Below, in pieces: positions 1 to 11,798 of a stretch of DNA of 64,000 nt. Origin of the DNA: Agarophyton chilense (Eukaryota > Rhodophyta > Florideophyceae > Gracilariales > Gracilariaceae); the NCBI GenBank assembly GCA_030374765.1, contig JARGXX010000100.1, positions 558,001-622,000 on the forward strand. The letters run 5' to 3'. The notes beneath the pieces are model-generated. The model made no database searches. It worked only from the letters and a program-made list of their open reading frames with translations, and was not told where the DNA came from. Made by a program: the position numbers and the translations under genes. The stretch's first letter is position 1; every line of letters begins with the position of its first letter.

Positions 1-589
1 TGTAGTCACCGTAAAATAGAATAAATAAAGTCTATCCTAAATAGCTAAATGTCCGTCTAATAAAAGGGGCCAATCTGGCGGCCACGTGTCACGCGGGCGC
101 TGCGGCCACGTGTATGGCACCCGGTCCCGCCGGTGCATCACCGGCGTTCCGGCCATCGCCGTGAAAACGGATTACTCCTACTCATAACGAGGTTGCACGC
201 CGGAGGCTCCGGAAAAAACTTGAGTCCCGAAAAACCTCCCTGGAGGACGTTGCTCTTCATTTCCTTTCGAGGACAGGTTTTCGCCCCGGTATTGGGTTTC
301 TTTTGTTGTTTCGCCCCTTTTCTGGTTCTCGGGTCCGGTGCCTGTTAGTGCCCGACCCTCGCCTCGTTTTTCCTCTTCGCCGGATTTTCCCCCATTCTTT
401 GGGATACCCATACCCATTCCCGATCCAACGGTTTCTACCCCTCACCTCCGTCGGTACTGCCGGAATCCCCCGTGGGAGTTACACCCCACACTACGGGTGG
501 AACGGAGGGCTCTGTCTCTGAGTCTGCCTCCCCCAGGGAGCAAGGCTTGGAACACCTTGAGAGCACTTCCCGTCGCCGGGTTTTGCTCC
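1..589. other. GC-rich stretch without a recognised gene
   Basis: This segment is richer in G and C than the DNA after 1.5 kb and carries a near-direct repeat of GCGGCCACGTGT around 79-90 and 109-120. An open frame runs through its second half into the retroelement RNase H relic that follows, but the residues before about position 590 resemble nothing I recognise and look like chance readthrough. It may be the remains of a separate insertion, since it begins with TGTAGT like two LTR families in this window. I cannot confirm that. Confidence 0.3.
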
Positions 590-1132
590 ACAGAGCTGAG
601 TATATTAGTTTTCTCAGATGCGTCGCGTATAGACGACATTGGACAATTGGGAATACTAACTGGATTATTGATTGGTAAGATGAACAAAGATTCGATTTAC
701 CATGTCATTTCATGGATGTCGCATAAGGCAAAGAGACCAGTAAAAAGTGTACCGGCCGCGGAAATATTCGCTGCTGGAGAAGGAATAGTTGAAGGAAAAA
801 CTATCAAGAAGGCGTACGAAGAACTGCTAGATGCTGATATCAAGTTGAGAATATTAGTTGATTCAAAAGATTTATTCACATCTATGTCAACCCAAAAGAA
901 TTCGGTCGACAAGACAATAAGAGGAGATGTGAGTAGCATAAGGTTTGAATTTGAAACCGGATCTGTAGAGTCCATATCATGGATACCTGGATCAGTCAAC
1001 CTCGCCGACCCGCTGACGAAGAAAGACAGCTGCCTGACTGATGCCTTACAATTGACACTCTACACAGGAAGACTGAACACAGACTTCGGTAGCGTATCTG
1101 AAACCAAAAGTTCACAGAAGAATTTTGGGTAA
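590..1132 (+). mobile_element. Ty1/copia fossil: RNase H end of pol
   Basis: The reading frame ending at 1132 carries the C-terminal copia RNase H domain. It shows a VFSDAS motif, an AAEIFAAGEG segment, LVDSKDL, and the closing WIPGSVNLADPLTKK block that is typical of copia pol ends. The same blocks occur in the fuller copia element at 52.6-57.5 kb (WIPGTINLADALTKR), so the two belong to related lineages, though the sequences differ clearly. Only the 3' end of pol is present; integrase and reverse transcriptase are absent here. A purine run (A6 then G5) at about 1135-1147 directly follows and fits a polypurine tract, so the DNA after it may be LTR-derived. It is a truncated fossil. Confidence 0.8.
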
Positions 1133-1134
1133 CC

Positions 1135-1147
1135 AAAAAAGGGGGAA
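1135..1147 (+). other. polypurine-tract-like run
   Basis: A run of A residues followed by five Gs lies just after the copia RNase H relic, where a retroelement polypurine tract is expected. The following bases, including a TATA-like CATATAAA near 1280, could be part of a decayed 3' LTR. Its end could not be placed and no partner LTR was seen. Confidence 0.45.
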
Positions 1148-1586
1148 TACGTATGTCGACAGAATACAAACAGATGCACGAGAGAACCATTATGCACGAG
1201 AGCACTGATATTACTTGCACCCGCTTAGCTTAGTAATTTCATTACTTGTATTGTACATACATCTTGGCTGTCTAAGAGAGCATATAAACACAAGGTGCTG
1301 CTCCTCAAGGTCATCTGACTAATCGACGGGGAGGGCTACCTCGCATACCTTAGCCTGCCTCAGATACCACCTAGTACCTGAATACTGCTCAATACTTAGC
1401 CGCACCCCAAACGAGATGCATGTGCGTCCAAAACGGCTTCGTAACCATCCCAAACAGGTGACAGCAACTGTAGCTCTTGATAGTTGTTAATCAATCCCCA
1501 CTACAGCGTCTTGGCTCCAGTCGCCCAGTCGTACTCAGGACTCTCCTAGAGGTGTTTATCGCAATCTAACCCACTCGTCCATTGAT

Positions 1587-2060
1587 GTGATGAACCGATA
1601 CCCTGAAGCATGCAGCGATGATCAAGTACGGTTGCAGCAGTTCATGAATATTGAGGCCATGCCAGAATCCCTAGATGCTATGCACAAAGATGTAGCTGAA
1701 CGATGTACCGCCGCGCGTGCTCGGAAAATCCTTCTCCACAACAGTAATACCAATGTGCTCCCGGCTAAAGTTGCAGCTGGAGATATGGTGCTGGTCAAAC
1801 GGGCCAAGCAAAGCAAGGGTCATAAGCTTCGCTTTTTGTAGAAAGGACTGCGACGGATAACCGAGGTGGTTTGCCGCGATGGGTATTCGAGGTAGAGAGT
1901 TTGCTGGATCGAAAACGAGAAACTGTTCACGCTCGTCGCCTTATCTGATATGGCACAGGCGGCAAAGATCAGAAATAAATCCTGCTCTAGTCGCTCATGC
2001 GGAACACTCAGACACAGTGTACGAGGATGTCAAAACTATTAAGGATATTCGAAGGAAAGA
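1587..2060 (+). mobile_element. LTR-retroelement fossil: C-terminal tail of integrase/pol
   Basis: The translated segment has the usual tail of a Ty3/gypsy-type pol. It contains a run of basic residues (AERCTAARARKILLH), then a VAAGDMVLVKRAKQ block like the family 'GD-V-v-r' strand, then a KL-rich turn and a later LLDRKRETVHARRL segment like the 'L-T-k--vHv-rL' end. The catalytic integrase core is not seen upstream. This is a small broken fragment; the assignment to gypsy rather than another LTR group is an inference from the tail motif only. Confidence 0.55.
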
Positions 2061-3690
2061 CCTAACTTTGGACTGCTAGTAGAATGGAAAAGACTTTCTG
2101 ATGCTGTAGACTGAACTTTTGAGCCCATTACTCAGTTGATTAAGGATTTTCTTGAACTGCATGGCTTTTTCTTTAAAACACCTCGTTAGCGAAGCCTAAA
2201 AGACAAAGCGCTTCGAATCTTTAATTACTTTTGAGCTTCAAAATGAGATCATAACTCGCGGCGCAATGTAACGACTTCGGCCTTCTGTGGGAAATGAAAT
2301 ATATGTTTCAAATGTACATTTGTTTTCTTATGATTCTAGAGCATTGCTTCTGACGGACCCGCGACTCAAAGAAAACAAAATGCTATCTAAACAGTGCAGG
2401 AGTACAAAGGCCTGGCCCCGTTCCCTTGGCAAAAAAGCAAGGAGACCTTCGTAAAATCGATGAATGCTAGACTTCTAGCACTAAACATCGCTATCTTAAG
2501 GGGTAACTTCCAAGCGCAATGGGTTTAAATATTTCGAAGAGCCAGTAAAAAGTAATGAGAAGAGAAAAAGAGAAGGCGGAGTCTTTTCACACCTTTATTC
2601 TTCCTAGTCTACTAAAGCTTTTTTTGGAGTTGCTACATACCCCAGCTCGTAAAATACTTGAGATGGCCGAGTATGAGCTCCCAAGCCTTACAATGCACGC
2701 TTGCTTGTCTTGGAATGGTTTGCCTCCAACAACATAGCAGGTAGTCGCTTGGTAATGCTTTCTGATTAAACCACCACGATCGGCGCCTTTTCAAAAGGTT
2801 AACCTTCATCTACAAATCGTGTTCTACCTGCTCATGGAATCTCCGCTCCGCCATTGAAACTACTGATGACCTCTTTTCACGTCTTTTTCACATAAAGAAA
2901 CGCTTTAGACTTTAGCATTTAGTATAGAACGTTCATTCGTTAGTGTAGAACGTTCATTAGTTTACTTAGTCGTTGTAGTTGTTTAAGATACAATACGGTC
3001 ACGCGACACTACTACAGACGTTGCTATTTGGGACTTATACGTTTAGGCTCTAACACGATTCGTTTGGTTGAAACAACTGTACAACCCGCACAACGAACAT
3101 ATATACGTACTACTCGAAAGCCTACAAGTAAAGCTCCCCCCTCCGCTTGCTCTCCCGACTCTCGAGGCAAGCGGAACGCGCAGACAGTACTCTCTTTTCT
3201 CATTTTTCCGTGCATTTACGCGCATATGCGCGCATACTCACAAGTAACATCCTGGTTGAACCCAGTTAACACACCCTCACACCCCCAACACTTTCAAATG
3301 TCTTTTATTAGAGAATCCCTGCCAGGCCTTTCAGCGACACCAAGCTCCTCTATAGAGTAATCGATCTTTAATCACATCACAACTACAGAAAGTGTAACCA
3401 CCGATCGCGCTACAAGAACCATTTCAACCGAGCAGCACCGCCGTTTGTGGCGCTGAGATACCATTTCGAATATGGTAAAACCTTTTTCCAATCGCACTGT
3501 TTTCTCTCTAGACACCTAATGACTAAAACACGCCGTCGATACCTCATGTCCTCTCACCCTTTCGCTAGTACGCTCACACTATGCCAAACCTGTCCAAAAT
3601 CTCGATTATAACCTCTTCCGCCATATTAAAACAATTCTACAGAGAGTTTTCATTACCTCTAAACGGACAGAAAATGATGAATTCGCTTTC
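2061..3690. other. no gene recognised
   Basis: Short open frames at 2555-2737 and 3028-3360 show no family features. The latter is serine- and proline-rich and could be an eroded leader of the recombinase relic downstream. A small palindrome GCGCATATGCGC lies near 3220. Nothing else is supported. Confidence 0.4.
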
Positions 3691-3699
3691 ATATATCTG

Positions 3700-4340
3700 T
3701 TCTGTACTTTCGGACCTGTGCTTCCGCCTGAACCTTTCCCAACGGACTTTGGGAGCCTGAAAACGTCATGTCCTTCATAAATCTTTTTTGTCTTTTACTC
3801 GACATCTTATGCTTCCCATCGTAGCTTGACTTGAAGAGACAAGCCTTCGCCACGAAAACGCTTGCTCTATCAGTAGCTTGGAGCGCCTGCCTACGTGCTT
3901 CTGAAACGCTTTCTATTCGAAAACAAGATGTCGCACTACACTGGGGTATTCGAACCCCTAGCATCTGCACATCTACATCATCTAGTATTGCGATTGCACA
4001 CGGAAAATTAGGAGACTATCAGTTAACACTTATTCACGACGTATCCATCGTATCGTTCCTTATGTCACTACTTGCAGCACATCGACCCAAAATGATATTT
4101 CGTATCACTTACAATGCTTATTTCCAAAGCATCAAGGAGGCTGCAAAGTTTCTCGGGCTCCCTGAATCACTGACGCCGGGCTTCGTGCGAATTGACGAAG
4201 CCTTGCATGCATTTTTTAATGGGTCTCTGTCGAGATTATTGCCTTACGCGGGAGTTGGGCATCCATTTCTAGGCTTCACTATTATCTTACCAACGGAAGA
4301 TCTTTTCCCCAAAAAATCTCGCTGACACCAGAAAAGAATG
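3700..4340 (+). mobile_element. tyrosine-recombinase relic (Crypton- or DIRS-like)
   Basis: The frame from 3831 shows SVAWSACLRASETLSIRKQD, which matches the first conserved box of tyrosine recombinases (a helix followed by the catalytic arginine in G-L-R-x-S-E). About 90 residues later, LTPGFVRIDEALHAFFNGSL is placed like the second box (H-x-x-R, 'GATHAFFNG'), and PYAGVGHPF follows where the family has 'AGRW'. Eukaryotic elements with this enzyme are Cryptons and the DIRS retroelements; I cannot separate them because no reverse transcriptase is visible nearby. The copy is clearly decayed. It is treated as a fossil. Confidence 0.6.
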
Positions 4341-5688
4341 TACTTCTATTTCAATATGCCCAACGAGGGTTTGCTTTTATGAAGTACGTGGCTTGGGACA
4401 CAATCTAGAACTATACACGAGCCACGGCGAGAGCTTCGCCTTCCTTGTATTCACATTCCTGGCACCATTTAAAGCAGAGACAAAGGATAAATATCATTTC
4501 TTTTGTTTGTACATTTGAGCGCATTTGAATACATCCTCACAATACTGAAATAAACGGTGTTCATTCATCCTACCCGCAAACATCCAGTAAAGCTTCCTAA
4601 TTATGATCCGGATGCTTTCGTCATTGTTCCCAGAGCTTCTTGGACTCTCCACTCTCTTTTTGGAGTGAACTTAGTGCTGTGCTACTCTAATTAGTCGGTT
4701 TCATGTAGAGCACAAAGAGTAAGGGGTCTGAATTACCCCCTATTTGCTGCACCGTACTTCCTTTCTACTCCACAATCTTTTACTTTTCTATTTGGAACCA
4801 ACAGCGGATTGCTCAAGCCAAGTCTTAAATAGAATCAAAAATTCTCTCAGTTTATGCTATTCATTTTTTTGTAGACCTTGAGTAAGATGCTCGTTTGTGT
4901 TTATCGCTGGTTTTGCTTTGTCTATCTCTAAATTTATCTTTGCGCTTTGTGCTAGGCATTAATTGTAATGTGCCTTCTGAATCTATGCATTTCATATCTG
5001 GAACATAAACCCTGTGTTGAGTACATAGTACACCACTACTATTATCATTGGGACTGAACTTTGGAGGGTTGAGCGCATTGAAAGCCCAGCTGGAGGTCTA
5101 GAAAAGGGTCGCGCAGCAGCACCAGCGCCCAGAAGTTTAGAAAACCTCAATGAGATTGGTCATTCTACCTTCTAAGAGAACGAACTCATATATGTTTGCA
5201 TCTAATCGTAGAAGGAACTACCGGAGAGCGCTTGATAACACGCAGGCAGCGTAGTAGATAAATTCATGGTGGACTGCGCTGCTGCGCGATTCTGGTGAGT
5301 TCTGCCATGCAACGTTCACGCAAGCGCTGCAGTGAGTTTTGAATTTATGCTAAAACTGGTTGGGGAAACAGAACAGGCGAATATGTTCTTGTGGTTGGTG
5401 TGGTCGACATCGTTATTGAGCATTTACACGATTGAAGTGAGTATGAGTAGTTGGCGGTGAAGTTTTGAAGTGCAGAAGATAAGGCTATTTCACAACACGT
5501 GACGCGCAAGACCTCAAAGAAAGCGCGGGATGGGAACACAATGACTCAGCTTTTGGCGCGAAAGATAGCGCAGGTCTTGATCGGTCAAGATGATATGTTT
5601 TTTGGTGAAAACAGTGCTTTTTTTATAAGTCAAATGGGCGGTATGGAGTCGGAATACAGATTCCTGACTCTATAAGGTTGCCTCTAAA
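4341..5688. other. no gene recognised
   Basis: AT-rich DNA with only short open frames. It forms the 3' flank of the minus-strand tetraspanin-like gene. No motif or repeat was recognised. Confidence 0.4.
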
Positions 5689-6464
5689 TTACGTTTTAGA
5701 GGCACAACAGCTCTTGCAGTACAACCAGCTTTGGAACAGAAGGTACGCTATCGACGGGAATGCCTGAACTGCGGCCCCAATGGCAATCGACAAGAATTTG
5801 ATATTCAAATGTCTGACAATCTTGTTGTAACACCCGGGCAGGTCATTGGCTGTATCCCAGCATCCAACACAAGCCACCTTCTCCACACAGTTGTCCTCCA
5901 AACCAGAAATGCAGTTTATGCATTGATTGTCAAAGAACCCACGACATTTGAAACGGTTTTCTATACGGCACACCGTACTCTTGTCCCGATCGGCACTCGC
6001 TTCCCACGCCGCCTGTAGGGCTTTTTTGTGCTTTCATCGTCTTTTCCATCGACGATGAGCGCAGCGAAGACGCAAATTCCAACGAGAGCAGCTGCACTTG
6101 CGATGGGTATGATTATGGATGATACGCGGGCTGTAACTCCCGTACATTTTCTTGTGAGCCACATGACAGATGTAAGCCCTGCCACGAGTAGGAAAGTGCC
6201 CAAGAAAACTTTAGTGAAGCCAGTGTGGCTTAAAGAAAAAGTTAAGCGGCGGTTGAGAAAACTGTTATCGAAATCAGAGTCGTACTGATATGTGAAGTCA
6301 AGTCCAAATAGAGTGATTTTCTCAGAGACTGTTTCCCAAATGCCCCAGCCTATCAACGCGCTGCCGCCGAGTATCGACAGAATAGGTGCTGCGCATCGAA
6401 ATATGCGAATAAATGCTGCGCAATGAAATATACGAATAGATCGAATTCTTTCGTGCATTGCCAT
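5689..6464 (-). CDS. tetraspanin-like four-span membrane protein, split by a one-base shift
   Basis: Two overlapping minus-strand frames together describe one membrane protein. The first starts at an ATG at 6464 with A at -3 and has three hydrophobic spans: PILSILGGSALIGWGIW, VFLGTFLLVAGLTSVMW, and SSIIIPIASAAALVGICVF. The second frame carries a loop with eight cysteines (VC, KC, QC, NC, NC, AC, GC, GC) and a fourth span (IAIGAAVQAFPSIAYLLF), followed by a cysteine-containing tail ending SCCASKT. Four spans with one large cysteine-rich loop between spans three and four is tetraspanin topology, but the CCG hallmark is not seen. The frames part at an A6 run (T6 at 6022-6027 on the plus strand), where one base appears to be missing. 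This could be a sequencing error or a real pseudogene. The N-terminus also contains a roughly 27-bp tandem duplication (IRIFHCAAF / IRIFRCAAP). Confidence 0.6.
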
Positions 6465-9057
6465 TCTGAGCCGGGAGTTGAACGACTAGCCAGATCACGC
6501 TCTGTCAGAAAAAAGAGACTCACGAAACCGCCTAAAGACGGAAGAGATGAGACTTCGCAAGAAGTCGACAATGAAAGAGCACGACTCGCAAGAGAGACGA
6601 TGATGAGCTATGAATGGTCGCAACGGCGACACTAAGAAGCGTTTGTATGACTCATAAACGGAGGGCCACCCAGTTTGTGTGCGCCAAAGCGCCATACATA
6701 CACGAGCACAGCGCGGCGGCGCGTCCCTAATATGTATTGGGCGTCGCGGAGCCCTGCTTTCCGCGCTTTCCGGTTGTTGAGTTAGAGCAAGCGGAGTTCT
6801 TTTTGCATTAGAAAGGCTGTATTACAGTGTCAATTGTCCTTCTTCGATAGAAAACTGTGCGTCTTGTTCAAATTATGATTTGCGAAATGCGCCCGAGTGT
6901 GGGCCATTGCCATCATAACCGTTCGAGTGCTTGTTGTGCTTTTTGATGCAGTCGCCCGGCGCGCCAAGGCGCCAGTCGTTCCATTTACACCTTACTAAAG
7001 CGTTTTTGGCCTTCAAGTACATGCAGCCGTTCTTCGACTTGTCATTCGTACGAATTGGGCGGTCATATCTACGCAATGTGCCTATCAGATGAAGTTTTTT
7101 GGCAAGTAACTGCCGACAAGCAACTTCAGAAGCCGCTTCCTGAAAACACAATATGTGAATGCACAAAGCTTGTCACCGCCAGTGACACATTATGCAAGAA
7201 AAGAGTCAATTCACTTCAATATGTTCTGTACGAACAATTAGAAAAGCGCATCCAACGACCAAGGTTTCTTTTACTGCACCGTCGTACTGTAGGACAGAAA
7301 ATTAATTTTTTTTGCAAAACAATTCTATGCGCACGAACTTCTCTACTGTGAGTCCCGAATTGGGTAGTGCTCCAGCATTGCTGGTACACACGTGTAAAAA
7401 GTGCCAGTAGCATCTGCACTTTCTATACCGTCGCTGGCGCCAAAAGCCAGAATGGCCGATTCACAAAGATTATCTTAGTTGTTCTATTTTTATTGGATCT
7501 GTTTCTGCTTCAAACGCCGCTAGCAGCGATTAAAGCAACCTAAAAGAACGTAATAGTAACTATTGAGTAATAATGCCATTCACCTCCGTTTTGCGGGTTC
7601 AAGATCTCTATAAAAAACTTTGATGTTTTGAAATTCTCTTTTTGGACAAGTTAAATCAATAATGACTCTCAAAAGGTTACTTTTATTTAAATAAAAGCTT
7701 TTAAACTATTCTAAGAAGCATAGTGTTTTCTGCCTGGATTAAAAATAAACAAATCCTATAAGAATGGCAATCGCATTCATGATTAAAACTATATGAGACG
7801 TCTGCCACACTGTGAAAGGCCAATAACGAACTGCTTGCTGAACAAAGCACCCTCGATCGGCCAACTGTACTGAGTCAAAACCCCGCGGCGTAGAGGAGAG
7901 ACCATGTGTGTGTAAAAACGTTCAATCTTTTTGAGGTAACAGCAGAGACTAATAGGTTTGTGAGTGCGTTCAAACTGAAAGAAAATCTTAGCTTTAGCAC
8001 TAAACGCAAAGCTGCTACACATGTTTCTGCTTAACCTTTTCTGCAAAAGACAAGCTTCAGAAAAGGATTAAACGCATATTTCTTTGAGTGTATCTCTAAA
8101 GAAAAGCCCTGAAAAAAATTGAACACATTTACTACCAGTTAATAAGGATTTTAAAAGCTTAAAGAAATCGATACACATGTGGACAGTCTGAATAAAAGCG
8201 CTGGCGTCTGACGCTTTTTAAATGTCGACGTACGTCTTTTAATGAGTGCAATTTCAAAAATAATCAAGAAAAAGGAGTTTATTTTGGAATAATTATGTAG
8301 AAATCATTTATTCGGAACATTGTGTCGGAAATGTCTTGTTTCCGCCGTCATTAACTGTCAACTTTTGACAACCGCGTCTCCTACAAAACATTACGACTAG
8401 ATTTCTTTCGTACGATGTTCTTCTTTAACCATAAAAGCCAATTCGTGTGTGTCGCAACCGATATTTTTGGGTACGCGCGTAATGACAATGGACACGTAAT
8501 TTGTGTTTTTGTGATTTCAGGAAGCGTCCAGTACAGCAGCAAATTGCAAATTAAAAATCTGTTTCTATTTGCAGATATGCCCTTATTAAATAGCTGCATT
8601 CGAGGTAGATGCTATTTAATAGGATTTCAAAGCACATGAAAATGGATTTATTTTCGATCTAGAATGGCGGACCAATACATGTACGCCTGGAATCCCACCT
8701 TCTGACATCAGACCAGCCTCCTTTCGTCGAGTCATTCTACTTCCGTCGCGTTAGTCTCTCTTATTCCGAGGAATTGCATCGCGCCTTTGGTCGTATAACG
8801 GCCGATTGCCATTCTTACGCGTTGTCGCGACCCTCTTTGTTTTGAAACCAATACCATCCACCCTCGAAGCAGTGAAGGCTTTCTCAGACTCACCAATCGT
8901 GTAAGGTTTCACCCTATAGTAAAGCAGAACGCAATGCGCTTTTGCTTTCTATATGTCCCCCACACTCCCATACCATAAAAATCTGCAAGAGCTTATGAAA
9001 GAGAGAGAAATATGTAATAGACCCCAAAAACGACAACGCTGCGATATTTAATGCATT
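6465..9057. other. no gene recognised
   Basis: Several short frames exist (for example 7055-7351 plus and 8381-8599 minus), but none shows a family motif, signal peptide or plausible length. AT-rich stretches with homopolymer runs dominate 7.4-8.6 kb. I see no convincing gene or RNA. Confidence 0.4.
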
Positions 9058-9165
9058 GACTTGATGGTTAAAAGTACATTTGAACTCGAATAATTCTGTG
9101 AAGTGTTGACTTGAGTTCACTTTCTTCGACTCTGTCTCTCTTTCTTTTTATATTATCGTGACGCA
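9058..9165. repeat. dispersed repeat, copy 1 (probable LTR-derived)
   Basis: This stretch aligns by eye with 52,160-52,270 at roughly three quarters identity. Shared blocks include TTGATGG-TTAAAA-TACA-TTGAAC, then GTGTTGAC-T-AGTTC, then TCGACT-TGTCTCT, and TTTTTATATT at the end. The second copy lies in what looks like the end region of an older copia fossil, so this is probably a fragment of the same LTR family. Confidence 0.55.
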
Positions 9166-10720
9166 TCATTTAATGGTACCAGAACAGGTATTTAGAACTC
9201 AATAAAGTAAACGTTACTGATGGATTAAGACATATGTTGCTTCCGCAGTCATCATATTGCCGTGGTGAGGTGACGTTAGGTTAAGCTTCCATTTGAAGAA
9301 TGAAGTCCTCGCTGGTCGAAAGGAAGTGAAATCTTTTTCGTTCCTAACAATCATACCCGGTACAAGCCATCTAACAGGTTGGGGCTTCTGAAACCCAGTC
9401 GCATTTGAATTCCTTGCAGATTTGAAAAGACGATGCCTGCGACCAGCATAACTGTTAATTCGAACTTCGCTTGCTTCGCTAGTTTTGTTTCTGTGTAGAA
9501 ATGATCTTTCGTTTCGCAAGTAGTAGGCAAGCGATTCCAAAGATCGCCTGCGTCTATGTAGAGCTATGGTTTATGCGTCAACACCAAGACAAATATCATA
9601 AAGAGCACATTCAATTCTGGCAGTGTGAGGTTTGATTAAGCCAGGAATTCCCAAAATTTTGGCAGAGGCCTTGATATTTGAAACACACGAAACGTATGAA
9701 ACTGGAAAAAGGCGTTGTGTAGAGTGGTTTGAAACATACTGCTGAAAATGTATTCCAACATCCGGGTCCCCTACGTAAGTAAAACGGTCCTTTCCTGTTT
9801 TTGATTCTTTGATTGAAACCCGGGCGATGAGATATAGATCAAAGTATTGTAAACTAGCATCTCCGGGAAGTGCAATGTCTTCAAATTACAGATTGATAGT
9901 TTCAATAGCTCTTAGATACCTTTCTCATGCCATAGAAAGTGCAACATCTGTTATATGCTGGATCTGATTTACAAGATGAGATACAAAACCTAAAAGAAAA
10001 TGCGGAAGGAGCGGTTAAGGGTGCCGGTAGGGAGCTACGTTCTGCCAGGATGCTATGGCTTTTTTCGAAAGCGGAAGTGTTGTTCGCAGAAAGGGGACTA
10101 AAAACTGAATGAAACACAAGATATTAGACATTTATTGCCGTTTCCCTGGAGCGGCGTTTTTCTATAAAAATGACTCAATTTAATCAAGAAGATAGTGGTC
10201 GAGCTGATTAATTTTGGTTAGCAGGGAGTGACTCTATCGGTGGAATGGCTTGCACGCCTTCAAATATCGTTGTTTGCGTTGAAAATTTGATGCGTGATCC
10301 CAAGAGAGAAAACCTTTTGAAAACATTACATCTTTTGAGTTTCAAAGTTTCAATTTCAGGTTGACGGCCCTTTGCGCCGTTTTACGGGTTGACGCAACTA
10401 ATGGCTGGAATTTTTTTTCCCGTTGTTGATTTTTGCTTTTGAAAAATAAAAGCGTTCTCTGATCTTGTGAACAAACCTGTTGTTAATCATGCACATGCAC
10501 CATTCGAGGGTGCATTCTAAGATCAACGCAATCCATGCATGGCCGTTTAGCAAACCAGACAGTCAAACTTTTACAGCTCGCCTGCTTGAGAAAACTTTCA
10601 CCTCGCAAAGACCGAACTTAATGACTTCGCAGTGTATCTTTGCATATACTTCTTACGGCTCTCGAATCCGTTACTGAAACGCCATTTTTCTAGAATTCAC
10701 GATGTATTTATCCCAGACCT
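9166..10720. other. no gene recognised
   Basis: Open frames at 9214-9540 (minus, 108 codons) and 9902-10,117 (minus) show no recognisable domain. The last few hundred bases may be the 5' flank of the Harbinger relic. Nothing else is supported. Confidence 0.35.
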
Positions 10721-10723
10721 GCT

Positions 10724-11798
10724 TTGGACTATTGCCAACACATGTCCAGTATACCTGACGAAGAGTTTACCCGGATGTATCGATTAAAAAAAAGCCCAAC
10801 TTCTATTAATAAATTCCGTCTTATATGCTACACTCAAAAGCAGCAGCCAAAGAAAGAACTCCGCGGTCGCTTGGGCGGTCTCACCGGCAGTGATGCTTGT
10901 TTTAACATTGCTCTTGTTAGCTGAAGGAAGCTACTTAGACTTAAACTGGCCTTATGAAATAGAAATTTCTTCTCTTTGCAGTGTATTTGAAGAGACGTTA
11001 CATGCCTTGAACAGAGTTTTTCCGAATATTTACAAGTCCATAGGATCATTGTAAGGCGAGTGCAATCAGATTTTGAACCTTACGATTGGGTCCATTCGAG
11101 GGTGATATAGCCGCCCTCGACGGCATAGCGATAGATGTACGAAAACATTTTTTTGAGATGTTACAGATCACCGTAAGTACTACAACAGGAAGGATTTTTC
11201 AAATTGTCGCTCAGGCTGTGGTCGAAAAAGACTACAAGTTTTGTTTTATCTTTGCAGGGCACGCCGCTGGTATTAACGATTATACTGCTCTGGCAGCTAC
11301 TAAACTTTACGAGTTGTTGTGCAGTGACAGTCTTCCGCCTTGGGCTACTGTTTTCGCAAATGAAGCCTACTCAAATGAAGAACGGATGTCAACGCCGTAC
11401 TCAGGAAAAGGAATTAGTCTGAAGCAGGACCATTTCAACTATTATCATTCTGCCAGCAGAATATGTGCCGAGCAGACATTTGGAATGCTAGTTTGTTGCT
11501 TTGGTATGTTTTTTTCCGCGCTACAGTTTTTGAATACGAAATGAACACTCATTATTATTGTTGCAGCAAAGCTAAACAACTTCATTATTGACATTACAGA
11601 TCACTCATTGTTTGATATGATTTTGCTTCGTGAAAAAAAATTTCCAAGGTAGACATGCTACATACCAAAAGAGACAACAAACGGTCGAAAAACTGGAAGA
11701 AGGAGCATGCGCAAATGAGAGAAACCTTTGTCGACCAGCTGCAGAGACTTAGTTTCATCAACAAGAAACCCCATCAAAAGTCTGTGTTTTTGTTGTAA
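10724..11798 (+). mobile_element. PIF/Harbinger-like DDE transposase, decayed
   Basis: The translation follows the DDE_Tnp_4 family from end to end. The N-terminal part has MSSIPDEEFTRMYRLKKS, like the family's 'D-eF-r-yR-sk-tF' box. The core frame (11,086-11,544) has IAALDGIAIDV (first catalytic Asp), AGINDYTALAATKLYELL (second Asp), a NEAYSNEERMSTPYSG segment, and FNYYHSASRICAEQTFG (the conserved Glu). An in-frame TGA follows LQFLNTK. The same frame then continues as IIIVAAKLNNFIID, the family's 'CAKLHNFIID' block, and a basic tail reaches a TAA at 11,796. The copy is broken: it has the internal stop, and between 10,924 and 11,086 the frame is disturbed or holds an intron. No terminal inverted repeats were identified. 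It is a DNA transposon relic and no second Harbinger (Myb-like) gene was recognised. Confidence 0.8.
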
